Source: Anaerolineales bacterium
GTDB lineage: Bacteria > Chloroflexota > Anaerolineae > Anaerolineales > Villigracilaceae
Direction: 5' to 3'
Assembly (NCBI GenBank): GCA_024710905.1
Contig: JANJTV010000023.1
Location: forward strand, 1-32,571
DNA length: 32,571 nt
Below the pieces are notes generated by a model. The model was not told the origin of the DNA. It did no database searches and was given only the letters and a program-made list of their open reading frames with translations. The position numbers and the translations under genes are program-made. Positions 22,628 through 31,337 of the stretch are shown one piece after another (the first letter of the stretch is position 1; the number at the start of each line of letters is the position of its first letter).

Positions 22628-23464
22628 ATGCCCAACCTACTGGCTGTTCCATTTTCCTTTTCCCAGTCCTCGCTGCAGGATTACAGCGACTGCCAGCGCC
22701 GTTTTGAACTGCGTCACATCCAGCAATTGCACTGGCCCGCCGAGGAAACCGCCCCGGCGCTTGAAAACGAAAAACGCCAGCAGGAGGGGCAGTTCTTCCA
22801 CCGCCTGGCCCAGCAGGCATTGATCGGCCTGCCGCTGGACAAACTCTCCCCGCTGGCCTCCGGCGAGCACCTGTCACGGTGGTGGCTCAATTTCAGCCAG
22901 GCATTCTTTCCGATCACGGAAAAAAGCCTGTCGGGAGCCCGCCTGCTGATGGAGACCAGCCTGTCCATGCCCCTGGGGGGTCATCGCCTGGTGGCCAAGT
23001 TCGACCTGCTCGCCATCCATGGGAACAAGATCACGATCTATGACTGGAAAACGTATCACAAACGCCCAAAAAATGAGTGGATGAAGGTCCGCCTGCAAAC
23101 GCGGGTGTACCCGTTTTTGGTTGCCAGCGCAGCCGCACACCTGAACGGCGGCCAACCGCTGGCACCCGAACAGGTCGAGATGGTGTACTGGTATACCGAC
23201 TTTCCCGCTGAACCCGCAATATTCGCCTATACGAAATCCCAGTTCGAGCGCGATCAGGCCGACCTGGCCACCCTGGTTGAACGAATCAGCAACCAGCAGG
23301 AGTTTCCGCTCACCCGTGACGAGCAGAAATGCGCCTTTTGCGCCTACCGGTCCTATTGCAGTCGTGGCCAACAGGCCGGACACTGGCAGGATGCCGAAGT
23401 GGAAGCCGAGGCCGAAAACGCAATCGAGATCAATTTTGAGCAAATTAACGAAATCGAGTTCTAA
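22628..23464 (+). CDS. PD-(D/E)XK nuclease with predicted Fe-S cluster (RecB/Cas4-like)
   Basis: A 278-residue single-domain nuclease of the RecB/Cas4 superfamily. The catalytic core is D126 (AKFDLL) and D139-W-K141 (IYDWKT). Cys22 (SDCQRRF) and the C-terminal trio C235-x2-C238-x5-C244 form the four-cysteine pattern that holds a 4Fe-4S cluster in AddB and Cas4. Such proteins cut or resect DNA ends, often beside helicases. No cas gene or CRISPR array is nearby, so a Cas4 role is unlikely. It is followed after 1 nt by a DUF922 lipoprotein gene and then recJ, so a repair role is plausible. ATG 22628 is preferred over the TTG at 22610. Confidence 0.85.
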   Translation: MPNLLAVPFSFSQSSLQDYSDCQRRFELRHIQQLHWPAEETAPALENEKRQQEGQFFHRLAQQALIGLPLDKLSPLASGEHLSRWWLNFSQAFFPITEKSLSGARLLMETSLSMPLGGHRLVAKFDLLAIHGNKITIYDWKTYHKRPKNEWMKVRLQTRVYPFLVASAAAHLNGGQPLAPEQVEMVYWYTDFPAEPAIFAYTKSQFERDQADLATLVERISNQQEFPLTRDEQKCAFCAYRSYCSRGQQAGHWQDAEVEAEAENAIEINFEQINEIEF

Positions 23465-23465
23465 T

Positions 23466-24116
23466 ATGCCGAAACGACTCATCCCCACCCTGGTTGTCCT
23501 TGCCCTGGCCAGCCTGGCCTGCAATGCCATCCTGCGCCCGTTCCAGACAGGCACAATCCCCAGCGGGATCACTCCGGCTGAAACGGTGCCCTTCCCTGAT
23601 ACGCCCACCCCCGCCCCAACCGCCATCTACGAAGCGCAGATCGACAGCGCGGTGGTGGTCTATTACGACATTTACGGCTCCAGCGAGGAAGACCTGCTGG
23701 CCGGAATGCAAGCCAATTCCCTGGTAGATGACAGCGGCTATGCCGGGTTCGCCCTGACCAGCTGGTATGTTTCATGGAACTGGCCGGGCTACGGCACGGA
23801 GAACTGCGATCTTTCGAAAGCCTATACCGGCCTGGACATCACCATCACCATGCCGCGCTGGCGTGCGCCTGCCGATGCAAACCCGCAATTGGTTGAAAAA
23901 TGGAACCGGTTTATTTCCGCCCTGGCATTCCATGAACAACAGCATGTCGAAAACGTGTATACCTATTACCCGCTCGTCCTGCCCGCCATCCAGAACGCCA
24001 CCTGCCTGAGCGCCGACCAGGCCGCCCAGGATGTGCTCAACCAGTTGCGCCAGGCCGACTTCGCCTACGACCAGGAAACCGGGCACGGCCTGACCGAGGG
24101 CGCTACCTTCCCATGA
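23466..24116 (+). CDS. DUF922 lipoprotein, putative metallopeptidase-like
   Basis: A 216-residue lipoprotein with lipobox L-A-S-L-A-C (Cys19) and a Thr/Pro-rich linker (about 28-53). The domain that follows matches DUF922: a YYDIYGSS start, then TSWYVSWNW, then ITMPRWRAPADANPQLVEKW, and finally AFHEQQHVEN with an H-E-x-x-H zinc-like motif (H156, E157, H160). The motif suggests a Zn-dependent protease, but activity of the family is not established to my knowledge. It starts 1 nt after the nuclease stop and overlaps recJ by ATGA (24113-24116), so translation is coupled despite the different compartments. No RBS is visible apart from the coding end of the upstream gene. Confidence 0.85.
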   Translation: MPKRLIPTLVVLALASLACNAILRPFQTGTIPSGITPAETVPFPDTPTPAPTAIYEAQIDSAVVVYYDIYGSSEEDLLAGMQANSLVDDSGYAGFALTSWYVSWNWPGYGTENCDLSKAYTGLDITITMPRWRAPADANPQLVEKWNRFISALAFHEQQHVENVYTYYPLVLPAIQNATCLSADQAAQDVLNQLRQADFAYDQETGHGLTEGATFP

Positions 24117-26404
24117 CCCTCTGGAATATCCAGCCGTCCCCCCCGCCCGGCCCGCCAGAATTCCACCCGCTGGTCTGGCGGATTTTGCTGCGCCAGGGGA
24201 TGGGCAGCCCGGCTGCCGCGCAGGCTTTCGTCGACCCAGCCGCCTACACCCCCCAGCCGCCCTCCGCCCTGCCAGGCATGGACTCTGCCCTGGAGCTGCT
24301 CTCGTCCGCCATCCGCGCCAAAAAGCGCATCGCCATCTGGGGCGATTTTGACGTGGACGGGCAGACAGCCACAACCGTGCTTCATGAAGCACTGGGCAGG
24401 GTCGGCGGCAATGTTACTTATTACATCCCTGTGCGGGCACGCGAAAGTCATGGCGTGCACCTGCCGAAACTCAAGGATTTGATCGACACCGGCGCAGAAC
24501 TGCTGCTGACCTGCGACACAGGCATTTCAGCCAACGAAGCCGTGGAGTATGCCAATTCACGTGGTGTGCAGGTGATCATCACCGACCACCACGACCTGCC
24601 GGAACAATTGCCCAACGCCGCCGCCATCACCAACCCGAAACTACTCCCTGCAGACCATCCGCTGGCCGGGCTGGCCGGTGTGGGGGTGGCCTATAAACTG
24701 GCCGAAGGGTTGTATGACATTTTTCATCCTGCGGAGGCTTCCGCGGAACAACTGCTCGACCTGGCCGCCCTCGGCCTGGTGTCCGACCTGGCCCTGCTAA
24801 CCGGTGATACGCGCCAGCTCGTCCAGCGCGGCATCCAGCAGTTGCGCATTACCGAACGCGCCGGGCTGAAAGCCATCTACGAGTTTGGCAACATCCAGGC
24901 TGCCAACCTTAACGAAGGGCACATCGCCTTCAACCTTGGCCCGCGCCTGAACGCCCTGGGGCGCCTGGAAGATGCCAATCCGGCCGTGGAATTGCTCAGC
25001 ACCCGAGATATGGCCCGCGCGCGCCTGCTGGCCGCCCGGCTGGAAAGCCTGAACGCCCAACGCAAACTACTGCTGGAACAGGTCACCTCCGCGGCCGAGG
25101 CCCAGTTGCGCGAAGACCCCGGCCTGCTGGCCCAACCCGCCATCGTATTGCACCATCCACAATGGCCGGGCGGGGTGATCGGCATCGCCGCCAGCCGCCT
25201 GGTGGAACGTTACAACAAACCGGCCATCCTGCTCACCGGCCAGCCGGAGCAAGGCCTGCGCGGCTCAGCCCGCTCCGTCGAGGGACTGCACATCACCGAA
25301 GCCATCCGGGCCTGCGCCGACCTGCTGACCAATTTTGGCGGTCACCCAATGGCCGCCGGGCTGGGTTTGCCCGCCGAACACCTGCCGGAATTTCGCAAAC
25401 GGCTGGGGCGTGAAGTGGAGAGGCAACTTGGCACCACCCGCCCCGAGCCGGAACGGAATATCGATGCCATGCTCCCGCTGGCGGAACTCACGCTCGACCT
25501 GGCGGCCCAACTGGAACAGCTGGCCCCCTTTGGCCCCGGCAACGAACACATCACCCTGGCCACGCGCAACCTGACCCTGCTTGAAAAACAGCCCATAGGC
25601 AAGGGCCGCGAGCATCTGCGCCTGACCGTGCAGGATTCAGAGGGTCACCAGCAAACCGTGTTGTGGTGGGGTGGCGGCGGGCAGGATTTGCCCGAAGAAG
25701 GCTTCGACCTGGCCTACAGCCTGCGCGCCAGCGATTTTCGCGGCCAGAAACAATTGACCCTGGAGTTCATTGAGGCCCGTCCGATCCAGGCCGAACAGGT
25801 GGAAATCAGCCCCCGCAAAATTGAGATTGTTGACCTGCGCGCAGAAAATGAACCATTACAGGCCATCCAGCCTTACCTGCAGGATGCAAAAACACAGGTC
25901 TGGGCCGAAGGGCAATGGAAGCAGGCCACCCGTGGGCGCGCCCGCCATGAATTGGAAGAGTGCCACACCCTGGTAGTCTTCACCTCCCCGCCCTCCGCCT
26001 CCATCTTGCGCGAGGCGCTGGCGGCAGCCAGGCCCCGCCGCATCCTCCTGCTGGCTGCGCCGCCCGCCGCCGATGAACCGCAGGCCTTCCTGGAACGGCT
26101 GGCCGGGCTGTGCAAGTTCGTGATCAACAAACGCGAGGGCAAGGCCAACCTGGCGGAGCTGGCCGCTGCCTGCGGCCAGACCGAGGGAACGGTCCGGGCC
26201 GGGATTCTTTGGCTTGAAGCAGATGGCAGCCTCGTGGTGAGCGAGGACGCATCCGGGAACACCTCCCTCGCAGCGGCCATGTCTCCAAGAGACGAATCCG
26301 CCCGGGCGCGCTGGCAATCGACCCTTCAATACCTCTTAAGTGAAAGCGCAGCCTACCGGGTGTATTACGGGCGCGCCAACCCCAACAAAGTGACAGGACA
26401 ATAA
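24113..26404 (+). CDS. recJ: RecJ-like single-stranded-DNA-specific exonuclease with C-terminal extension
   Basis: A 763-residue DHH-family 5'-3' ssDNA exonuclease used in recombination and repair. Catalytic motifs include GDFDVDG (77-83), CDTG (134-137) and DHH (158-160). The DHHA1 domain carries GGHPMAAGLGL near residue 409, and an OB-like segment follows at about 450-560. The usual RecJ length is about 560-580, so roughly 200 residues are extra. The extension (about 560-763) is unlike the core, includes a region resembling a winged helix (LAELAAACGQTEGTVRAGILWLEADG), and could bind DNA or a partner. Start ATG 24113 overlaps the upstream stop, and its own stop overlaps the next start (TAATG), so the cluster is translationally coupled. 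Confidence 0.93.
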   Translation: MTLWNIQPSPPPGPPEFHPLVWRILLRQGMGSPAAAQAFVDPAAYTPQPPSALPGMDSALELLSSAIRAKKRIAIWGDFDVDGQTATTVLHEALGRVGGNVTYYIPVRARESHGVHLPKLKDLIDTGAELLLTCDTGISANEAVEYANSRGVQVIITDHHDLPEQLPNAAAITNPKLLPADHPLAGLAGVGVAYKLAEGLYDIFHPAEASAEQLLDLAALGLVSDLALLTGDTRQLVQRGIQQLRITERAGLKAIYEFGNIQAANLNEGHIAFNLGPRLNALGRLEDANPAVELLSTRDMARARLLAARLESLNAQRKLLLEQVTSAAEAQLREDPGLLAQPAIVLHHPQWPGGVIGIAASRLVERYNKPAILLTGQPEQGLRGSARSVEGLHITEAIRACADLLTNFGGHPMAAGLGLPAEHLPEFRKRLGREVERQLGTTRPEPERNIDAMLPLAELTLDLAAQLEQLAPFGPGNEHITLATRNLTLLEKQPIGKGREHLRLTVQDSEGHQQTVLWWGGGGQDLPEEGFDLAYSLRASDFRGQKQLTLEFIEARPIQAEQVEISPRKIEIVDLRAENEPLQAIQPYLQDAKTQVWAEGQWKQATRGRARHELEECHTLVVFTSPPSASILREALAAARPRRILLLAAPPAADEPQAFLERLAGLCKFVINKREGKANLAELAAACGQTEGTVRAGILWLEADGSLVVSEDASGNTSLAAAMSPRDESARARWQSTLQYLLSESAAYRVYYGRANPNKVTGQ

Positions 26405-26847
26405 TGAAACGCATTCCCGAACATGGCAAGTGTTTTGTGTGCGGTACGACCAACCCTAACAGCATGGGGCTGGTCTGGTACAGCGACGGGGGAAATATTT
26501 CCAGTGAATTTACTTTTACAGACCGCCACCAGGGGCCGCCGGGGCATGTGCATGGCGGTGCTTCCGCGGCCGTCCTGGACGAAGCCATGGGCGCGGCCGT
26601 CTGGCGGGCAGGGCTGCAGGTGGTGGCCGCCCGGCTGGAGATCGACTACAAACGCCCGCTACCGCTGGAACAAAAAGCCAGCATCCACGCGCGGATCGAG
26701 CAACAGGAAGGCAAGAAGGTCTTCGCGGTGGGAGAGATCGTGCTGGCAGATGGCACGGTGGCTGTCAGCGGGCGCGGGATCTTCGTCACTGCGCCGCACC
26801 TGTTTGAAAATGTGGTCTTCCTTGAACCGCAGCACGGTGAGGACTAA
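26404..26847 (+). CDS. PaaI-type hotdog thioesterase
   Basis: A 147-residue hotdog-fold protein of the PaaI/YiiD-like thioesterase group. The core helix motif is GHVHGGASAAVLDEAMG (47-63), with the H-G-G and the acidic residue that typically positions water for acyl-CoA hydrolysis. An N-terminal C-F-V-C-G pair (Cys10, Cys13) is seen in a subset of such proteins. Cytoplasmic. Its ATG overlaps the recJ stop by one base. The acyl-CoA substrate cannot be told from sequence, and the link to DNA repair neighbours is probably only operonic. Confidence 0.88.
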   Translation: MKRIPEHGKCFVCGTTNPNSMGLVWYSDGGNISSEFTFTDRHQGPPGHVHGGASAAVLDEAMGAAVWRAGLQVVAARLEIDYKRPLPLEQKASIHARIEQQEGKKVFAVGEIVLADGTVAVSGRGIFVTAPHLFENVVFLEPQHGED

Positions 26848-26914
26848 AACATCCGGGTTTACGGGAACCATTCCGGCGGAAAAGTCGTCTGGAACAAAAG
26901 ACTGGAGATGCAAA

Positions 26915-27370
26915 ATGAAACGATTGTCCCTGACCCTTTTGTTCTTCATCCTGGGCCTGGCTGCCTGTAACCCGGTATCTTCGCCGGAGGAAATACCTGT
27001 GAGCAGTGAAACGCCCGCCAGCGGTGAATTGCCACCCTATGCCCCGCAAGCCGGGGACGAGCAATTGATTCGCGGGGAAGTGTATCTCGACAGCCACGAT
27101 CTGCTGATTTTGGAAAGTTTCCCGCCGCAGTATATGCTCACGCTGGCCGGTTCCCTGCCCACGCCCTGCCACCAGCTCCGTGCTATGATCACAGCCAACG
27201 AAACCGCCGGTCGCGTGGATGTGGAACTGTATACCCTGGCCGACCCCGAGGTGATGTGTGTGCAGGTACTCGAGCCATTTGAACTCAACCTGCCGCTGGG
27301 CAGTTTCGCAGCCGGAACAGTCCAGGTCTACCTCAACAACGAGAAAATCGCAGAGATCACTGCGCCGTAA
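26915..27370 (+). CDS. Small lipoprotein of unknown function
   Basis: A 151-residue lipoprotein with lipobox L-G-L-A-A-C (Cys18). A short Pro/Ser/Glu linker (20-45) precedes a compact beta-rich domain (about 50-151) with two cysteines (TPCHQL and VMCVQV) and alternating hydrophobic strands ending VQVYLNNEKIAEI. I do not recognise it. GGAG 7 nt upstream supports ATG 26915; the frame itself is open much further upstream as a shadow of the thioesterase gene. It is the last gene before a terminator and is 67 bp after the thioesterase. Confidence 0.78.
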   Translation: MKRLSLTLLFFILGLAACNPVSSPEEIPVSSETPASGELPPYAPQAGDEQLIRGEVYLDSHDLLILESFPPQYMLTLAGSLPTPCHQLRAMITANETAGRVDVELYTLADPEVMCVQVLEPFELNLPLGSFAAGTVQVYLNNEKIAEITAP

Positions 27371-27396
27371 ATACCCTTAATCGTGTCATTGCAACG

Positions 27397-27442
27397 CCCT
27401 GCAAGCGGTAAAGAAATCTTCTTGCAGGGTGCGTGTCTTTTT
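27397..27442 (+). terminator. Likely terminator of the nuclease-recJ cluster
   Basis: CCCTGCAAG (27397-27405) pairs perfectly with CTTGCAGGG (27421-27429) around a 15-nt loop, extended by two more pairs including a G-U, then TCTTTTT. The T tract is set back 7 nt from the stem, so efficiency may be modest. Confidence 0.6.
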
Positions 27443-27450
27443 AATGGGTA

Positions 27451-27479
27451 TTGATTTTTCTGGGGAATTTTCATATAGT
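27451..27479 (+). promoter_or_regulatory. Promoter of beta-propeller lipoprotein gene
   Basis: TTGATT (27451-27456), a 17-nt spacer and TATAGT (27474-27479). The predicted 5' UTR is about 70 nt and includes GGAGG before GTG 27555. Confidence 0.6.
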
Positions 27480-27554
27480 GGGAGTGGCATCAATCAACTT
27501 GCCCTGATTCTTAATACTGTCAAAGATTGCCCACCAAGTTAATCGGAGGCTGCT

Positions 27555-29585
27555 GTGAAACGAATGATGTATTTGCTTGGTTTGGCTATTTTCCTTGTCG
27601 CTTGTTCTCCGAAGACAGGTACAGAATCCGCCCCGGTCGTTATACCAACATCAACCAATACTCCTGTTCAATTGACAATAACCCCATCTCCCACGACAAC
27701 AAATTCCCCAACCCCAGAATTACCGGTGAGCCTTAATACACCGATTCCTGAGCAAAATACAAAAATTGTAACAGCCAACCTGATAAGCTTAACTGAACTG
27801 GGTCGTTATTATGGGAACATCTCATACATCGCCCGGCTGAGCCAGGATGGAAGCCTGTTGTTTATCAGGAATCAAGCTAGTTTAGATGTTTATGATTACC
27901 CGAGTAAAAAACTCAAGATCAGAATAAATCACTACGCAATACAATCCAGCGATTTTGGATTGCAAATCAGCCAGGACGGAAGGTGGGCATTAATAGATGG
28001 GGAGTGGCTCTTAAATGTGAATACAGGCTCGACAAAGAATGACCTTGTCAATGTATTCACACTTGTTGGATTTAAGGAACATAATAATCCGATTCCACTT
28101 ACAGCCCTCTCGGCGGATGGCAGCAAACTGGCAATTGCGGAGTTTTATCAAAGAGGGAGATTCTATATTATAGACACAGAAAGCGGGCAAATAATTACCA
28201 AATCCATCTTTGGCAGCACTCCCGTTTTCTCACCCGACGGTTCTATAATTGCAACAAACATGGATAATCAGCTCATTCTTTGGAATATTGCTGATGGAAA
28301 ACAGATCGAAAAATATCCCAAGGGTACTGTTGTCTTTTCAGGAGATGCGACCTTGATTGCCATCAGGCAATCGTCAGGTGCTATCGATTTATGGGAGCGG
28401 GCCATTGGCGAAAAAACAGCAACCATTCAACTCAATAGCAACCAGTGTAGTATTCCGGTTTTCAGCCAGGACAATAAAAAAATTGCCCTTTTTGATTGCA
28501 ATGGAAATGTACAGGTATGGTCAATCCAGGGCACGTTACTGTCGGACAAGCACTACGAATCTGACGTTCCCTCAATACTTTTTAACGAGAGTGGAGAGGT
28601 GAGCCTGCTCGGCACTCCCTACGTTGTCGGCCGCTGGAGAGGGTACGAAGGCTACCAGATGTATGATTTCCAGTTCCAGGGAAATGAAACCATTTACTTT
28701 CAATATCACGATTCGCATCGCCGGTCCCGCCATGGATGTACCATCTCCCTGCGCTCAAGCGATCAAGACTGCAAGAACAACTTAATCCTCGGAACCGACA
28801 ATAACTATTACAACTATGTAGTGGATGGAAAAACGCTCAATATCTTTTCCTATCCATCGCCAATCGGCTCAAAGCCACTCTATCAAATCAATTGGTTGGG
28901 TTCATCTATCTATATCAATAAGCTTGATACTCAAAACGAGACACTTCTATTTACCACCCCGATCACAGATTACACTGCAGATGTAAAATTAATAGACTTA
29001 AAAACCGGGAACATCATCAAACGTTGGGAACTGAAGAATGTCGGCTCCACATCATTCTCTGAAGACAATACCGCCGCGGCCATATGTTTGAATATGGCCC
29101 AATACGGAATGAACTTTTTTACCAATAAAACCAGGTTGGTTTTGATTGACCTTGCCAACAAAAAGGTCGATTACGAAGAGAACATTCCCTGCGATGAGCT
29201 GGCGCTTTCCCATTCTGCTGAACAAAGGCAAATTGCGATCAGCTATAAAATCCTCACGGCAGAATCGCAATTAAAATCCTTGCTGCTCTTCATGAATTTC
29301 AATACGAACGATGGGCGGATTAAGATTGATGCCGGTTGTGACCGCAGCATCAGCTCGTTGGCGTATTCACCCGACGATTCTATTCTGGTGGTTGCCTGTG
29401 CTTATGGAGATATGGATGGGACGATACACTTCATCAATCCATCTGACGGAACAAAAATACACAGCATCGAGGGCTATCCGGGAATCACGAACGTGGCTTT
29501 CTCACCAGATGGAAAATTCCTTGGCGTAGCGTTTGGAGGGGGGATTATGAGCGTCCTGGGAGTTCCTGTCACGCCAACTCCATAA
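27555..29585 (+). CDS. WD40-like beta-propeller lipoprotein
   Basis: A 676-residue lipoprotein with lipobox F-L-V-A-C (Cys17) and a Thr/Pro/Asn-rich linker (about 20-60). The remainder is built of divergent WD40-like blades, visible as repeated F-S-x-D-x-x-x-[LI]-[AV] strands such as VFSPDGSIIATNMDNQLILW, VFSQDNKKIALFDCNGNVQVW and AFSPDGKFLGVAF. Such propellers are protein-binding platforms; no enzymatic motif is seen. The start is GTG 27555 with GGAGG about 8 nt upstream. Base composition is clearly more AT-rich than in neighbouring genes, which hints at separate acquisition or relaxed selection. The stop is followed by 84 bp with no terminator before the next gene. Confidence 0.85.
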   Translation: MKRMMYLLGLAIFLVACSPKTGTESAPVVIPTSTNTPVQLTITPSPTTTNSPTPELPVSLNTPIPEQNTKIVTANLISLTELGRYYGNISYIARLSQDGSLLFIRNQASLDVYDYPSKKLKIRINHYAIQSSDFGLQISQDGRWALIDGEWLLNVNTGSTKNDLVNVFTLVGFKEHNNPIPLTALSADGSKLAIAEFYQRGRFYIIDTESGQIITKSIFGSTPVFSPDGSIIATNMDNQLILWNIADGKQIEKYPKGTVVFSGDATLIAIRQSSGAIDLWERAIGEKTATIQLNSNQCSIPVFSQDNKKIALFDCNGNVQVWSIQGTLLSDKHYESDVPSILFNESGEVSLLGTPYVVGRWRGYEGYQMYDFQFQGNETIYFQYHDSHRRSRHGCTISLRSSDQDCKNNLILGTDNNYYNYVVDGKTLNIFSYPSPIGSKPLYQINWLGSSIYINKLDTQNETLLFTTPITDYTADVKLIDLKTGNIIKRWELKNVGSTSFSEDNTAAAICLNMAQYGMNFFTNKTRLVLIDLANKKVDYEENIPCDELALSHSAEQRQIAISYKILTAESQLKSLLLFMNFNTNDGRIKIDAGCDRSISSLAYSPDDSILVVACAYGDMDGTIHFINPSDGTKIHSIEGYPGITNVAFSPDGKFLGVAFGGGIMSVLGVPVTPTP

Positions 29586-29669
29586 GACTATTAAAAATTT
29601 ACCGAACACAAAGGTGTAAAAGTTTCTATTGCCCCAAAATTCCACTTATTAACAAAAGGAAAATCAAAA

Positions 29670-31247
29670 ATGTCATCCCAAACCCTGCCGAAAATCACCT
29701 TCCTGCTGATAGCCATCAGTCTGATCACCTTACTCGTCGCCCCGCCCGGCGTTTCAGCCAGACAGCCGGCACAAACACCACAGCAGGAAATTGATGCGTA
29801 TATCACCGAACGTATGCAGGCGCTGGACATCCCCGGCCTGGCGATTGCCATCGTGCGGGGCAACCAGGTGGAATACATGAAAGGCTATGGCCGCGCCGAT
29901 GAAAGCGGCCGGGCCATGACTCCCCAGACCCCCCTCCTGGTGGCCTCGTTCAGCAAACCCATTACCGCGCTGGCCGTCATGCAGTTGGTGGAGCAGGGCA
30001 AACTGGAACTGGACGCGCCTGTACAGACCTACCTGCCCTGGTTCCGGGTGGCAGATGAGGCCTATTCCAGCCAGATTACCGTGCGCCACCTGCTCAACCA
30101 GACCAGCGGCTTCTCGGAGGAGGAAGGGTACCTGCGTAACCTGGATACGCGCTTTTCTGAGGATGCCCTGGAAGCCAGCATCCGTGAGCTTGAAAACCAG
30201 GCCCTGGTCCACCCGCCCGGGACCACCTTTGAATACTCCAATACCAATTACGACCTGCTCGGCCTGCTGATCCAGACCGTTTCAGGGCAGAGTTACGAGT
30301 CCTACATCCAGGATTATATTTTCGACCCGCTGGAGATGATCAACTCCTACACCTCCCTGGCCGAGGCCCGCGCCGCCAACCTGGCCAGCGGCTACTACCC
30401 ATTCTTTGGTGTCAACACCCCCTGGGAAGAGCGCATACCCTACACGCGCATCGTCGTCCCCTCCGCCGGTCTGTTCTCCAGCGCTGAGGGCATGGCGCAC
30501 TTCCTGATCGCCCAGATGAACGGCGGGGAATACAATGGCCAGCGTTTGATTTCCCCTGCTGGCGTGGAAAGCATGCACACGCTGGAAACCTATTACAGCG
30601 AAAATGCGGGGTACGGGCTGGGCTGGGTGATATTTCCGTTCCCTCAACTGGCAGCCGTCAGCCCGGACGGTTCCACACCCACCGGCATTTCGCACGGCGG
30701 ACGGTGGATTGGCTACCGATCACTGATGGTGTTCGTCCCTGAACTGGACCTGGGGATGGTGATGCTGATCAATAAAAGCGACCCGGTCTACGGGGACACC
30801 CTGGACAACATCGGCTGGTCCACGATCCTGCTGGCCTCAGGCCTGGAGCCAATTGCACCGAATGAGATCGAGTTTGTTTCCCTGTACGGGCGCAGCCTGC
30901 TGGTTGGCCTGATCCTGGTGTTGCTGACCGGGTTGGCCTGGGCGGCAGGAAAAATCCGGGCGCTCTCCAGAAAACAGGAATTCCAGCCCGGGGAACAGCG
31001 GAAAATAATCACCCAGTTCGGGCTGCTGACCGTGCTGGACCTGGCCGTCATCGCGCTCTTCGTGTTCAACCTGATTCCCGAACGGCTGGGCTCGCTGGCC
31101 ATGGGCCTGGCCTTTGACCCCGATTTCGGCTGGCTATATGTCATTATCCTCGGCCTGGCCATCGGCGGAGGGCTATTACGCACAGCGTTCTTTGCCCGGG
31201 CCTATACAGGTGCAACCAACCAAAGCCGGGAAACCGTCGCCAAATAA
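29670..31247 (+). CDS. Serine beta-lactamase-like hydrolase with C-terminal membrane helices
   Basis: A 525-residue exported serine hydrolase of the beta-lactamase/class C PBP-like family (Pfam Beta-lactamase). After a signal peptide (1 to about 30, ending VSA) come S-F-S-K (S93, K96: the S-x-x-K nucleophile), Y-S-N (the Y-x-N motif in FEYSNTNY) and H-G-G (in ISHGGRW, in place of K-T-G). The catalytic domain ends near 400; three hydrophobic segments follow (about 408-426, 449-470 and 485-508), so the enzyme is tethered to the membrane. Family members include D-aminopeptidases, esterases and peptidoglycan enzymes; antibiotic hydrolysis cannot be assumed. AAAGGA lies about 10 nt before the ATG. 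A terminator follows the gene. Confidence 0.9.
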   Translation: MSSQTLPKITFLLIAISLITLLVAPPGVSARQPAQTPQQEIDAYITERMQALDIPGLAIAIVRGNQVEYMKGYGRADESGRAMTPQTPLLVASFSKPITALAVMQLVEQGKLELDAPVQTYLPWFRVADEAYSSQITVRHLLNQTSGFSEEEGYLRNLDTRFSEDALEASIRELENQALVHPPGTTFEYSNTNYDLLGLLIQTVSGQSYESYIQDYIFDPLEMINSYTSLAEARAANLASGYYPFFGVNTPWEERIPYTRIVVPSAGLFSSAEGMAHFLIAQMNGGEYNGQRLISPAGVESMHTLETYYSENAGYGLGWVIFPFPQLAAVSPDGSTPTGISHGGRWIGYRSLMVFVPELDLGMVMLINKSDPVYGDTLDNIGWSTILLASGLEPIAPNEIEFVSLYGRSLLVGLILVLLTGLAWAAGKIRALSRKQEFQPGEQRKIITQFGLLTVLDLAVIALFVFNLIPERLGSLAMGLAFDPDFGWLYVIILGLAIGGGLLRTAFFARAYTGATNQSRETVAK

Positions 31248-31267
31248 CAAGCTGCCGGCACACAGCC

Positions 31268-31321
31268 AACCGGGAACCCTGACAGGATGAAAATTCTCCC
31301 TGTGACGGGTTCCCGGTTTTT
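31268..31321 (+). terminator. Intrinsic terminator between convergent genes
   Basis: AACCGGGAACCC (31268-31279) pairs perfectly with GGGTTCCCGGTT (31307-31318), with inner ACAGG/CCTGT pairing and a T run to 31321. It serves the plus-strand hydrolase; the minus-strand T run is weak. Confidence 0.85.
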
Positions 31322-31337
31322 CGTTAACCAAGGCGCT

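Noticed and set aside
22628..23464. Cas4 of a CRISPR system
   Set aside because: No cas1, cas2 or repeat array was seen; the Fe-S PD-(D/E)XK fold also occurs in non-CRISPR repair nucleases.
22874..23626. A minus-strand open frame across the nuclease/DUF922 junction
   Set aside because: It crosses two well-supported plus-strand genes and has no family features.
29670..31247. A true beta-lactamase resistance gene
   Set aside because: The H-G-G motif and C-terminal membrane helices fit the broad serine hydrolase family better; antibiotic hydrolysis is not supported by sequence alone.
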